Source: an uncultured Prevotella sp. (lineage in GTDB: Bacteria; Bacteroidota; Bacteroidia; Bacteroidales; Bacteroidaceae). Taken from it: DNA of 46,266 nt. The stretch is taken from the NCBI GenBank assembly GCA_946186115.1, contig CAMHLV010000017.1:1-46266 (forward strand), given 5' to 3'. Numbering within the stretch: the stretch's first letter is position 1; every line of letters starts with the position of its first letter. The notes beneath the pieces are model-generated. The model was not told where the DNA came from. It saw only the letters and a list, made by a program, of their open reading frames with translations, and did no database searches. This document shows positions 8,441-17,131 of the stretch, piece by piece. The translations under genes were made by a program, and so were the position numbers.

Positions 8441-10029
8441 TATACTCACTCCTATTCCTGTGCGTGGCATTCAGTGGTCACGCACAGGACTCTCTGCTGC
8501 TTCGCGACTATCAGTACGTGAAGCGACAAAGCCCGTGGCTGACAAGTAACAATGCCGCAGGCTTAACCAACTATCTATCCCCCAACATCGCAGAGGCTGA
8601 AGCAGGACTCAGCTATGCCAAAGGCGAACTCATAGACTACTGGCAGGCACCTACCCTCTTGCAGGCTAACGTTCGTGCAGAGGCCTTCCAACGCCTCTCG
8701 TCCAGAACTGTCGTTTACGGTTGCATCAGCTATGACAACTACACTGGCCGTAACATGGCAGGCTCAGCCTTTATCAATCCAACACGAAAGCCATTTGACA
8801 TCGTGGAAGACTCGTTGACCAACAAGGGACGTAAACACCGCGACACCTACCAACTGGCAGGAGCCATCGGTGTGGATTTGGGAAAGGGCTTCGCCATTGG
8901 AGGTCGCATCGACTATACGGCTGCCAACTATGCCAAATACAAAGACCTGCGCCATAGCAACAAGCTGATGGACCTAAAGCTCAGTGTCGGAGCCACCTAC
9001 CGGCTACTGGAACAGCTGACGGTGGGCGCCAACTATCTGTACCACCGCAACACGGAAAGCATCTCTTTCAGCACTTATGGCAAGAACGAAAAGGTGTATA
9101 AGTCGCTCATCGATTACGGCAATTTCATGGGCCGTGTCGAGCAGTTCGGCAATTCAGGATACACAGAGAAAAGTCGCGAGATGCCACTAGTAGAAGACCT
9201 GCATGGAGGCAGCCTGCAGATAGCATGGAAGCCCAACGGGCAGTGGTCGTTCCACAACCAGTTCAGCATCGGACACGGTGACGGCTACTATGGACGTAAG
9301 TCGCCCTATACCATCACCTTCACTGGCCACAAAAGAGACTTTCTGGAGTATCAGGGAAGCCTGAGCCATCAGGCAGAAGACTCCCGCCATCGCCTGGACT
9401 TCGGCATCAGCACAGAAAAACTGGTGAACAACACCGAGACCTATCGCGAGCTCACCAATGCCAACGGAGCCCATTACTATGAGTATTATGACCCAGTGAA
9501 AGCCGGTGACAAGAAGTGGACAAATATCCATATCGACTATACTGCCGACCTCATGGTCCGTGGCGAGTTGCCTACATGGACACTGACGGCAGGCTTCGAC
9601 TATATGCAGCGCAAACAGACGGGCATCCTCTACCCCTACTACCGCAAGCAGAAGTTGAATACAATGCTGGGGCAAGTCAGTGCCACACGCCATATCCTAC
9701 TACGCAAGGGTGTGCTGTCGGCAACAGCCCGCATGAGCTATCAAAAAGGCAGTGGAGAGCCTTACAAGGACGGCATCTACCAAACGCCCTCTGACGAGGA
9801 ATACGCACCACCCACCATGCCAGCATGGCTCTATCAGGAATACCGCTACCTGACTGCCGGACAATTCGGCGTAGGGGCAGAAGCCAAATATGCCTTCATC
9901 ATCCCCAAGACAAAGCTGAGTACGTTTGTGAAAGGCGGCTTTAAGTATAGCAAAAGCGGCAGTTCCAACGAATATACCGAAGGAGACTACCGCCTTAGAC
10001 TATGCTTTTCAGTAGGATGCCTGTTCTAA
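8422..10029 (+). CDS. DUF6850-type outer-membrane beta-barrel protein
   Basis: The 535-residue protein has a signal peptide (MFIKKLIYSLLFLCVAFSGHA, cleaved before QDS). The remainder is made of amphipathic beta strands with aromatic girdles and ends in RLCFSVGCLF, a typical outer-membrane barrel C-terminus. It resembles the DUF6850 family usually found after DUF4876 proteins; this link is from memory. The ATG at 8422 lies inside the end of the DUF4876 gene, suggesting translational coupling. As the third gene of the operon it probably works with the receptor and lipoprotein; its activity is unknown. Confidence 0.75.
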   Translation: MFIKKLIYSLLFLCVAFSGHAQDSLLLRDYQYVKRQSPWLTSNNAAGLTNYLSPNIAEAEAGLSYAKGELIDYWQAPTLLQANVRAEAFQRLSSRTVVYGCISYDNYTGRNMAGSAFINPTRKPFDIVEDSLTNKGRKHRDTYQLAGAIGVDLGKGFAIGGRIDYTAANYAKYKDLRHSNKLMDLKLSVGATYRLLEQLTVGANYLYHRNTESISFSTYGKNEKVYKSLIDYGNFMGRVEQFGNSGYTEKSREMPLVEDLHGGSLQIAWKPNGQWSFHNQFSIGHGDGYYGRKSPYTITFTGHKRDFLEYQGSLSHQAEDSRHRLDFGISTEKLVNNTETYRELTNANGAHYYEYYDPVKAGDKKWTNIHIDYTADLMVRGELPTWTLTAGFDYMQRKQTGILYPYYRKQKLNTMLGQVSATRHILLRKGVLSATARMSYQKGSGEPYKDGIYQTPSDEEYAPPTMPAWLYQEYRYLTAGQFGVGAEAKYAFIIPKTKLSTFVKGGFKYSKSGSSNEYTEGDYRLRLCFSVGCLF

Positions 10030-10098
10030 GCCTACTTTACGTTTCCAACTTTTATAAGATATTGACCTTTGGTCATGCCTTGCTGCTCTCGGGCCTGC
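10030..10098. other. Convergent intergenic gap without a clear terminator
   Basis: The TonB operon (+) and asd (-) converge here. The only structure seen is a weak 5-bp hairpin, TGACC-TTT-GGTCA (10063-10075), with no T-run on either side. Confidence 0.4.
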
Positions 10099-11121
10099 TC
10101 ATGCAAAGCATGGCAGGTCTCTCGCTTGCACCAAGTATTCACCAATCTGAACGGCGTTCAGGGCAGCACCCTTGCGAATCTGGTCGCCAGAGAGCCAGAA
10201 GGTCAGTCCGTTCTCATCGCTGAGGTCCTTGCGTACACGACCTACATAGACATCGTCCTTGCCAGCTGTTTCCAGTGGCATGGGATAGAGCAGGTTGGCA
10301 GGGTCGTCAACCAGTGTACAACCGGGAGCAGCGGCAATGGCCTGCTGAGCTTCCTCGACGCTGATGGGACGCTCGGTCTCAATCCACACGCTCTCGGAGT
10401 GTGAGCGCAGTGAACTGACACGGACACACATGGCCGAGCACTTGGCATCGGTATGCATAATCTTCTGTGTCTCGTTGTACATCTTCATCTCCTCCTTGGT
10501 ATAGCCGTTGGGCTGGAAGACGTCAATCTGAGGAATGACATTGTATGCCAACTGATGAGGGAACTTCTTGATGGTCTTCACCTCTCCGTCCTCAACCATC
10601 TCCTTGTACTGCTGCTGCAGTTCGGCCATAGCGGCAGCGCCTGCTCCAGAAGCACTCTGGTAGCTGCTGACATGAATACGCTTGATGTGGCTCAGCTGCT
10701 CAAGGGGCTGCAGCACAACAACCATCATGATAGTGGTGCAGTTGGGGTTGGCAATGATACCGCGAGGACGATTGTGAGCGTCAGCGGCATTGCATTCGGG
10801 GACTACCAAGGGTACGTCGTCGTCCATACGGAAGGCACTGGAATTGTCAATCATGACACAACCATACTTCGTGATGGTCTCTGCAAACTCCTTCGATGTA
10901 CCGGCACCGGCAGAGGTGAAGGCAATATCGATATCCTTGAAATCATCATTATGCTGGAGCAACTTCACGGTCAGCTCCTTGCCACGGAAAGTGTATTTCG
11001 TGCCTGCTGAGCGTTCTGAGCCAAACAGTACGAGTTCGTCCATAGGAAAATTTCTCTGGTCAAGGATACGCAAAAACTCCTGACCCACGGCGCCTGAGGC
11101 ACCCACAATTGCTACTTTCAT
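10099..11121 (-). CDS. asd: Aspartate-semialdehyde dehydrogenase
   Basis: The enzyme reduces aspartyl phosphate to aspartate semialdehyde with NADPH, the branch step to lysine/diaminopimelate, threonine and methionine. At 340 residues it has the usual length. It shows the nucleotide motif GASGAVGQ (residues 7-14), the catalytic cysteine Cys128 in NPNCTT, and the substrate-binding Arg239 and acid-base His241 in LRSHSE. It is transcribed alone from a promoter that faces the antiporter promoter, with a leader of about 35 nt. Confidence 0.95.
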   Translation of the reverse strand: MKVAIVGASGAVGQEFLRILDQRNFPMDELVLFGSERSAGTKYTFRGKELTVKLLQHNDDFKDIDIAFTSAGAGTSKEFAETITKYGCVMIDNSSAFRMDDDVPLVVPECNAADAHNRPRGIIANPNCTTIMMVVVLQPLEQLSHIKRIHVSSYQSASGAGAAAMAELQQQYKEMVEDGEVKTIKKFPHQLAYNVIPQIDVFQPNGYTKEEMKMYNETQKIMHTDAKCSAMCVRVSSLRSHSESVWIETERPISVEEAQQAIAAAPGCTLVDDPANLLYPMPLETAGKDDVYVGRVRKDLSDENGLTFWLSGDQIRKGAALNAVQIGEYLVQARDLPCFA

Positions 11122-11156
11122 AAGCCTAAATACCTAAATATTATAAAACTTGGCTG

Positions 11157-11187
11157 CAAAGGTACGAAATAATTTTCAATTTTCAAT
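11157..11187 (-). promoter_or_regulatory. Promoter of asd
   Basis: On the minus strand TACCTTTG (11157-11164) is the -7 box. ATTG at 11184-11187, 19 nt upstream, supplies a TTG -33 element and is itself part of the heptamer array. The box and its flanks form one arm of an inverted repeat with the divergent antiporter promoter. Confidence 0.75.
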
Positions 11188-11205
11188 TTTCAATTTTCAA
11201 TTAAT
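11171..11205. repeat. Heptanucleotide tandem repeat, AATTTTC x4 + AATTAAT
   Basis: Four exact copies of AATTTTC (11171-11198) and a fifth variant unit AATTAAT (11199-11205) fill the space between two divergent -7 boxes, covering both -33 regions. Confidence 0.9.
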
Positions 11206-11209
11206 TTCG

Positions 11210-11217
11210 TACCTTTG
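11210..11217 (+). promoter_or_regulatory. -7 box of the antiporter gene, almost leaderless
   Basis: TACCTTTG is followed by 8 nt and then the ATG at 11226, so transcription should start within a few bases of the start codon. No TTG is found at the -33 distance; the heptamer array provides TTTT there. Confidence 0.7.
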
Positions 11218-11225
11218 CAGTCGAA

Positions 11226-13358
11226 ATGCTGAATTTAGCACAATATTTCCCGATTACGAGTCCGACACTGATATTCTTTGTCGTGTTGCTCATCATCCTG
11301 TTTGCCCCTATCGTCATGGGTAAACTTCGCATCCCGCATATCATTGGAATGGTTCTGGCGGGCATGCTAATCGGCAAATACGGACTGAACATCCTGGAGC
11401 GCGACTCGTCGTTTGAGCTTTTCGGCAAGGTGGGACTGCTATACATAATGTTTCTTGCCGGACTGGAGATGGACACGGAGAGCGTGAAGAAAAACTCAAA
11501 GCGCTTCCTAATCTTCGGACTACTGACGTGCCTGATACCCCTTGGATTGACATACGTAATGGCTATCTGGCTGCTGCATTATTCACAGACAGCTTCATTC
11601 CTGTTGGGTTGCATCATGGCCTCAAATACGCTTATTGCCTACCCTATCATCTCGCGCTATGGACTACAGCGCAACTCAAGCGTGATGCTCAGCGTGGGAT
11701 CGTCGATGCTGTCGCTCTTCATGGCCCTGCTGATGCTGGCTGCATTAGCTGCTTCATACGGCGAGAATGTAGGCTTCGGATTCTGGATTCTGTTCCTGCT
11801 GAAGTTCGGGTTCTTCTGTTTTGGCAGCATCTGGCTTATTCCCAAGTTAGCACGCTTCTTCCTGCGCCGCTACTCTGATTCCATCATGCAGTTCATCTTC
11901 GTACTCAGCGTGATGTTCTTCTCGGCAGCCCTATCTGAGGCTATCGGCGTAGAAGGCATTGTGGGGGCTTTCATAGCGGGCCTTATATTAAATAGGTATA
12001 TACCGCATGTCTCGCCGCTTATGAACCGCATCGAGTTTATCGGAAATGCATTGTTCATACCATATTTCCTCATCGGTGTGGGAATGCTCATCAATATCGG
12101 CACACTGTTTGACGGACCGCGGATGCTATGGATAGTATTTCTCATAGCCTTCTTCGGAACATTCGGAAAAGCACTGGCGGCCTATCTGTCGAGCCTGCTG
12201 TTCAAACTACCTAAGTCGGCAGGAAATATGATGTTCGGACTGACATGTGCACACGCTGCGGGTGCCATCGCTATGGTGATGGTAGGCATGAGGCTGGAGG
12301 TCTCGCCGGGTCATTATCTTGTCACCGACGACATGCTGAACGGTGTGGTCATCATGATACTCATCACTTGTATTGTCAGCACGTTGATGACGGAACATGC
12401 CTCACAACAGATAATACTCCAACAGACAGCGGTCAACGGATTACCGACTGATGCCAACCCGTCGAGCGACGAGAAGATGCTGCTCTGTGTGAAGTATCCC
12501 GACATAGCTCCGCAACTGCTAGAGCTATCGATGATGATGCGCAACCCGAAACATAAGCGCGGAATAGTTGCCCTCAATGTGGTTTACGACGACACCAATG
12601 CCACAGTTCACCGCGAACAGGGACTGCGCCTGTTGGAGCAACTGGCACAGCGTGCTACAGCCAGCGACATAGACATGCAGACTCAGGTACGGTTAGCCAC
12701 CAACATTGCCAATGGTATCAAACATGCCTTCCGCGAATTCGGTGCTTCGGAAATCATCATGGGAATGCACGTCCACACGGATGTCAATCCCAAGTTCTGG
12801 GGTGAATTCATTCAGAGTCTCTACAACGGACTGAACCGGCAAATAGTTCTGACACGCTTCGTACAGCCTCTGAACACCCTTCGACGCATACAGGTTGTGG
12901 TTCCCTCACGTGCTGAATTTGAACCGGGATTCCACCGCTGGCTGGAACGACTGAGCCGCATGGCAGGCAACCTGGATTGCCGCATCCAGTTCCACGGTCG
13001 CAACGAGTCGATTGAACTTATCCGTGAATACATCAACAACCGTCACCCCAATGTCAGGGTGGAATATACATATATGGCTCACTGGAACGAACTGCCACGC
13101 CTGGCCGGCAACATCAGCAACGACCACATGTTCGTGGTAGTCACAGCCCGTAAGGGTACTATCTCTTACAAAAACGCCATGGAGCGGCTTCCAAATGAAC
13201 TGCAGCAACACTATTCAGGCAAGAACCTCATGATTATCTTCCCCGACCAGCATGGCGACGCCAAGGAGGAGAGCATGACATTCACCATGGCTCAGCACCA
13301 GGAGGAGTCGAGTATCTATAACACCATTGCCCAATGGATTAACAAGAAAAGGAATTGA
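11226..13358 (+). CDS. CPA2-family cation:proton antiporter with C-terminal USP-like region
   Basis: The 710-residue protein has about 12-13 predicted membrane segments in residues 1-395, with typical CPA2 features: a GKLRIPHIIGMVLAGMLIG-like first part (residues 32-50), LAGLEMD (about 79-85) and a long helical pair around ASNTLIAYP. It exchanges Na+ or K+ for protons across the inner membrane. Residues about 410-710 are soluble and resemble tandem universal-stress-protein-like domains, common in Bacteroidota relatives, rather than TrkA-N/RCK domains, suggesting nucleotide-dependent control. The start is set by the -7 box 8 nt upstream. A LolD-like gene follows 28 nt later on the same strand. 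Confidence 0.85.
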   Translation: MLNLAQYFPITSPTLIFFVVLLIILFAPIVMGKLRIPHIIGMVLAGMLIGKYGLNILERDSSFELFGKVGLLYIMFLAGLEMDTESVKKNSKRFLIFGLLTCLIPLGLTYVMAIWLLHYSQTASFLLGCIMASNTLIAYPIISRYGLQRNSSVMLSVGSSMLSLFMALLMLAALAASYGENVGFGFWILFLLKFGFFCFGSIWLIPKLARFFLRRYSDSIMQFIFVLSVMFFSAALSEAIGVEGIVGAFIAGLILNRYIPHVSPLMNRIEFIGNALFIPYFLIGVGMLINIGTLFDGPRMLWIVFLIAFFGTFGKALAAYLSSLLFKLPKSAGNMMFGLTCAHAAGAIAMVMVGMRLEVSPGHYLVTDDMLNGVVIMILITCIVSTLMTEHASQQIILQQTAVNGLPTDANPSSDEKMLLCVKYPDIAPQLLELSMMMRNPKHKRGIVALNVVYDDTNATVHREQGLRLLEQLAQRATASDIDMQTQVRLATNIANGIKHAFREFGASEIIMGMHVHTDVNPKFWGEFIQSLYNGLNRQIVLTRFVQPLNTLRRIQVVVPSRAEFEPGFHRWLERLSRMAGNLDCRIQFHGRNESIELIREYINNRHPNVRVEYTYMAHWNELPRLAGNISNDHMFVVVTARKGTISYKNAMERLPNELQQHYSGKNLMIIFPDQHGDAKEESMTFTMAQHQEESSIYNTIAQWINKKRN

Positions 13359-13386
13359 CGGTTAAAAGAAGTAAGGAATAAAGATT

Positions 13387-14079
13387 ATGATAGACATCAA
13401 AGGCATCAAGAAGAGCTTCGGCTCATTGGAGGTATTAAAAGGAATAGACCTGCATATCAACCGCGGCGAGGTGGTCAGCATCGTCGGCCCCAGCGGAGCC
13501 GGCAAGACCACCCTACTCCAGATCATCGGCACGCTCGACAAGCCCGACGCCGGCACCGTGTACGTCGACTCAGTCGACGTAACCAGCCTCTCTCAACGCA
13601 AGCTCTCCGACTTCCGCAACCGCCACATCGGCTTCGTATTCCAGTTCCACCAGCTGCTGCCGGAGTTCACCGCCATTGAGAACATCATGATTCCCGCCTA
13701 CATCGCCGGCACTTCCAACAAGGCTTCACGACAGCGTGCAGAGGAACTGCTGCGCTTCATGGGGCTCAGCGACCGTGCCAACCACAAGCCCAACGAACTG
13801 TCGGGCGGCGAGAAGCAGCGCGTGGCCGTAGCCCGTGCCTTGGTGAACAATCCCGCCGTCATCCTGGCCGACGAGCCCAGCGGCTCGTTAGACTCGAAAA
13901 ACAAGGAGGAACTGCACCAGCTCTTCTTCGACCTGCGCGACAAATTCGGTCAGACCTTCGTCATTGTCACCCACGACGAGCACCTGGCCAGCATTACCGA
14001 CCGCACAATACAAATGCGCGACGGCCTATTGGTCCTCCCTGAGGACTACACAAATGAGGCGGTTACTCAACCCCAATGA
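13387..14079 (+). CDS. lolD: ABC transporter ATPase, LolD-like
   Basis: The 230-residue ATPase shows Walker A GPSGAGKT (34-41), Q-loop [15 protein letters not shown] (about 85-99), signature LSGGEKQR (138-145), Walker B VILADEP (158-164), D-loop SGSLD and switch His196. The FQ..LLPEFTA pattern is that of the LolD/MacB branch, which drives release of lipoproteins from the inner membrane or related mechanical work. No LolC/E-type permease is adjacent, as is common in Bacteroidota. A related macrolide/peptide exporter ATPase cannot be fully excluded. It lies 28 nt after the antiporter gene, so the two may be cotranscribed. Confidence 0.8.
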   Translation: MIDIKGIKKSFGSLEVLKGIDLHINRGEVVSIVGPSGAGKTTLLQIIGTLDKPDAGTVYVDSVDVTSLSQRKLSDFRNRHIGFVFQFHQLLPEFTAIENIMIPAYIAGTSNKASRQRAEELLRFMGLSDRANHKPNELSGGEKQRVAVARALVNNPAVILADEPSGSLDSKNKEELHQLFFDLRDKFGQTFVIVTHDEHLASITDRTIQMRDGLLVLPEDYTNEAVTQPQ

Positions 14080-14126
14080 TATTGTTTTGCTTCCGCAGCA
14101 GCGAAAGGAATATAAGGACAAAAACC

Positions 14127-14156
14127 ATAGCCTGCTGGCAGATACCAGCAGGCTAT
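14127..14156. terminator. Hairpin terminator between lolD and asnS
   Basis: ATAGCCTGCTGG and CCAGCAGGCTAT form a perfect 12-bp stem with a 6-nt loop. The T-run is better on the minus strand (GGTTTTTGT) than on the plus strand (TGTTAT), so it mainly ends asnS but can serve the convergent lolD too. Confidence 0.75.
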
Positions 14157-14180
14157 TGTTATAAATGTAGGTGATAACCC

Positions 14181-15626
14181 TTAAAACTCAGCGCTCTTCG
14201 GGGTACGTGGGAATGGGATAACGTCACGGATATTCTGCATGCCTGTAACGAACAGGATGAGACGCTCGAAACCGAGACCGAAACCGGCATGGGGGCATGA
14301 ACCCCAGCGACGGGTGTCGATATACCACCACAGGTGGGTCTTATCCATCTCACGACGCTCTATCTCGCCCATCAGCTTGTCGTAGCTCTCCTCACGAACG
14401 GAACCGCCGATAATTTCGCCAATCTGCGGGAACAGCACGTCAGTACCCTGCATCGTCGGTCCGGGAGCAATAGCGCCCTTATAGCCGATAGAGGCTCCGT
14501 CGGCTGAATCGACGGGTTCATTCTGCTTCATATAGAACGACTTGAAAGCACGGGGATAGTCGGTCATAATGACGGGCTTCTTGAAGTGCTCCTCTACGAG
14601 GTAGCGCTCGTGCTCGCTGGCCAGGTCGTCGCCCCAGTTGCATGGGAACTCGAACTTCTTGCCGTTCTTGATGGCCTCCTGAAGGATGTTGATACCCTCG
14701 GTATAAGGTAGGCGGACAAAATCCGACTGAACAGTGCCTTCAAGACGCTGGATGAGAGTCTTGTCGATCATTTGATTCAGGAAAGCGAGGTCGTCCTTAC
14801 AATTGTCGAGAGCCCAACGCACGCAATACTTGATGAAGTCTTCCTCAAGATCCATCAGTTCTTCCTGATCGAGGAAGGCAACCTCTGGTTCTACCATCCA
14901 GAACTCTGCCAGATGGCGCGGTGTGTTGGAGTTCTCTGCACGGAACGTGGGACCGAAGGTGTAGATGGCTCCCAGAGCAGTAGCTCCGAGTTCACCCTCC
15001 AGCTGTCCTGATACCGTCAGTGAAGTCTGTTCACCGAAGAAGTCGTCGTCGTAGATTATCTTGCCCTGCTCGTCCTTCTTCAGGTCGTACAGGTTTTTCG
15101 TTGTCACCTGGAACATGTTTCCTGCACCCTCACAGTCAGAAGCTGTAATCAGTGGCGTGTGGAAATAGAAGAAGCCATGCTCGTGGAAATAGGTGTGGAT
15201 AGCCATTGCCATATTGTGACGGATACGCATTACAGCACCAAAAGTATTGGTGCGCAGACGCATGTGGGCGTTCTTGCGCATCACCTCGAAGCTCTGGCCT
15301 TTCTTCTGCATTGGATAGGTGTTGTCGCAGAGACCATAGATCTCCAGCTTGGTAGCTTGAACCTCGCTGGTCTGGCCGGCACCCTGGCTCTCTACCAGCG
15401 TTCCTGTGGCGCTGATGCATGAACCGGTGGTGATGTCCTTGAGCAGCTGCTCGTCGAATTTCGACGGGTCAACGACAACCTGTACGTTTTTGATGGTCGA
15501 ACCGTCATTCAGTGCGATGAAGTCGACAGCCTTACTCGAACGATGGGTGCGTACCCATCCCTTTACGCATACTTCCTTTCCAAATTCCGTACTCTGCAGT
15601 ACGTCAATTATCTTTGTTCTTTTCAT
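14181..15626 (-). CDS. asnS: Asparaginyl-tRNA synthetase
   Basis: The class IIb synthetase charges tRNA-Asn. An OB-fold anticodon-binding domain occupies about residues 15-105. The catalytic domain contains motif 2 ([11 protein letters not shown], about 228-238) and motif 3 ([12 protein letters not shown] near the C-terminus). At 481 residues it is about 15 longer than the well-known E. coli enzyme (466 by memory), and the extra length seems to lie at about residues 371-394, in front of [14 protein letters not shown]. It is the third gene of a purB-rluB-asnS run, 48 nt after the rluB-like gene, and ends at a strong hairpin. Confidence 0.95.
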   Translation of the reverse strand: MKRTKIIDVLQSTEFGKEVCVKGWVRTHRSSKAVDFIALNDGSTIKNVQVVVDPSKFDEQLLKDITTGSCISATGTLVESQGAGQTSEVQATKLEIYGLCDNTYPMQKKGQSFEVMRKNAHMRLRTNTFGAVMRIRHNMAMAIHTYFHEHGFFYFHTPLITASDCEGAGNMFQVTTKNLYDLKKDEQGKIIYDDDFFGEQTSLTVSGQLEGELGATALGAIYTFGPTFRAENSNTPRHLAEFWMVEPEVAFLDQEELMDLEEDFIKYCVRWALDNCKDDLAFLNQMIDKTLIQRLEGTVQSDFVRLPYTEGINILQEAIKNGKKFEFPCNWGDDLASEHERYLVEEHFKKPVIMTDYPRAFKSFYMKQNEPVDSADGASIGYKGAIAPGPTMQGTDVLFPQIGEIIGGSVREESYDKLMGEIERREMDKTHLWWYIDTRRWGSCPHAGFGLGFERLILFVTGMQNIRDVIPFPRTPKSAEF

Positions 15627-15674
15627 TGTTTTCCTTGTTTTGTTTGTTGCTATAGCATAGCAGCATACTTGACT

Positions 15675-17057
15675 TTATTCATACGCTCCCATGCGCAGGC
15701 GGTCAACCTCCTCTTCTGTGAGGTAGCGCCAGTCGCCGCGACGAACGTTCTTCTTGGTCAGACCGGCAAACTGCACACGATCAAGCTTGGTCACCTTGTA
15801 GCCCATGCTCTCGAAGATACGGCGCACGATGCGGTTCTTACCAGAGTGAATCTCTATGCCGACAGACTTCTTGTCCTTCTCATCGGCATATTCAATGGCA
15901 TCAGCCTTGATGTCACCATCCTCCAGTGTGATGCCTTCGGCAACCTGCTGCATGTCGTGAGCGGTCAAGTTCTTATCCAAGTGAACATGATATATCTTCT
16001 TCTTCAGGAACTTCGGATGTGTCAGCTTAGAAGCCAAGTCACCATCGTTTGTCAACAACAACACACCTGTGGTGTTGCGGTCGAGACGACCTACAGGATA
16101 GATGCGCTCAGGACAAGCACCTTTCACAAGGTCCATCACAGTCTTGCGCTGCTGAGGATCGTCGCTCGTGGTCACATAGTCCTTGGGCTTGTTCAGCAGA
16201 ACATAAACCTTCTTCTCGGGCGTCACGGGGGCGTCGTGGAACTTCACCTCATCGGTGCGCAACACCTTGGTACCCAGCTCGGTAACAACTTGGCCGTTGA
16301 CAGTAACCACACCTGCCTGGATGAACTCATCGGCCTCGCGACGGCTGCAGACACCAGCATTTGCAAGGAACTTATTCAGACGGATGGGCTCATTGGGATC
16401 GTAGTTCTCCTCCTTATACTCAATGCGCTTCTTCATCGAATACTTGGCATTGGGGTCATAACCACTCTGACGGGGACGGAAACCGCCCTGACGCTGTGGA
16501 CCATAGCCACCACGCTGACGATAACCACCCTGACGCTGCTGGCCGTAGCCGCCACGCTGCAGGCCATAGCCGCCTTGATACTGCTGACCATAACCGCCCT
16601 GACGGGGCTGATAACCGCCTTGCTGACCATACTGCTGACGGGGACGGGGCTGATAGCCGCCCTCACCATCCTGCTGCTGGTTGTAGTGAGGACGATAGCC
16701 ACCCTGCTGACCATACTGCTGACGGGACTGGTAGCCACCCTGCTGACCATACTGCTGACGAGGACGGGGCTGATAGCCACCCTCCTGACTATTATAATTG
16801 TTACGGGGACGATAGCCACCACGCTGAGGGGTGTTGCCTTGCAGTCCGGCACCAAAGCCCTCTGGGCGGAAACCACCTTCCTCTTGGTTGTAAGCACGCT
16901 GATAGCCACCCTGTTGTGTGTTATACGGGCGAGGCTGATGAATACGCGGACGCGGTGAACGTCCCGGGCGATAGCCCTGATAGCCGCTCTCATGAGCTGT
17001 TGAATTCTGCTGCTCAGCAGACTGTTCTTCGTTTTTCTTTTCGTTTTCGAATTCCAT
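15675..17057 (-). CDS. RluB/RsuA-type pseudouridine synthase with Gly/Gln/Tyr-rich N-terminal extension
   Basis: Residues about 225-270 form an S4 RNA-binding domain (RLNKFLANAGVCSRREADEFI). The catalytic domain follows, with GRLDRNTTG carrying the catalytic Asp326, then the LTHPKFLKK and KNRIVRRIFESMGY motifs of the RsuA/RluB/E/F branch. It should make pseudouridine in 23S or 16S rRNA. The first 200 residues are low complexity, made of repeats such as QGGYQPRPRQQYG, likely a disordered RNA-binding tail. The exact rRNA target is not decidable. It has an AGGAG-type ribosome site just upstream and lies between purB and asnS. Confidence 0.9.
   Translation of the reverse strand: MEFENEKKNEEQSAEQQNSTAHESGYQGYRPGRSPRPRIHQPRPYNTQQGGYQRAYNQEEGGFRPEGFGAGLQGNTPQRGGYRPRNNYNSQEGGYQPRPRQQYGQQGGYQSRQQYGQQGGYRPHYNQQQDGEGGYQPRPRQQYGQQGGYQPRQGGYGQQYQGGYGLQRGGYGQQRQGGYRQRGGYGPQRQGGFRPRQSGYDPNAKYSMKKRIEYKEENYDPNEPIRLNKFLANAGVCSRREADEFIQAGVVTVNGQVVTELGTKVLRTDEVKFHDAPVTPEKKVYVLLNKPKDYVTTSDDPQQRKTVMDLVKGACPERIYPVGRLDRNTTGVLLLTNDGDLASKLTHPKFLKKKIYHVHLDKNLTAHDMQQVAEGITLEDGDIKADAIEYADEKDKKSVGIEIHSGKNRIVRRIFESMGYKVTKLDRVQFAGLTKKNVRRGDWRYLTEEEVDRLRMGAYE
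16479..16913 (-). repeat. In-gene repeats coding for QGGY-type units
   Basis: The DNA for residues about 49-193 of the pseudouridine synthase contains repeated units (on the plus strand TGATAGCCGCCCT, CTGCTGACCATA and variants). Two blocks coding QPRPRQQYGQQGGYQ (residues 96-110 and 136-150) are identical at the protein level, so recent duplication is likely. Confidence 0.85.
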
Positions 17058-17084
17058 AATTAACTCCTGTTTTATTGATTAGCC

Positions 17085-17103
17085 GGGAGCCTCACGGCTC
17101 TCC
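17085..17103 (-). other. Stem-loop between purB and the rluB-like gene
   Basis: GAGCC-TCAC-GGCTC forms a short GC stem with G:C flanks. It has no T-run on the minus strand, so it is more likely a processing or stability element within a purB-rluB-asnS transcript than a terminator. Confidence 0.45.
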
Positions 17104-17131
17104 TTGTGTTGATGATAATAATAATTGTATC

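Noticed and set aside
11171..11205. CRISPR-like or mobile-element origin of the repeats
   Set aside because: The units are only 7 bp, contiguous, without spacers; there are no cas genes, transposase or target-site duplication.
15543..16958. 471-codon open frame antisense to the pseudouridine synthase
   Set aside because: It is the complement of the repetitive Gly/Gln-rich coding region; long antisense frames are expected there.
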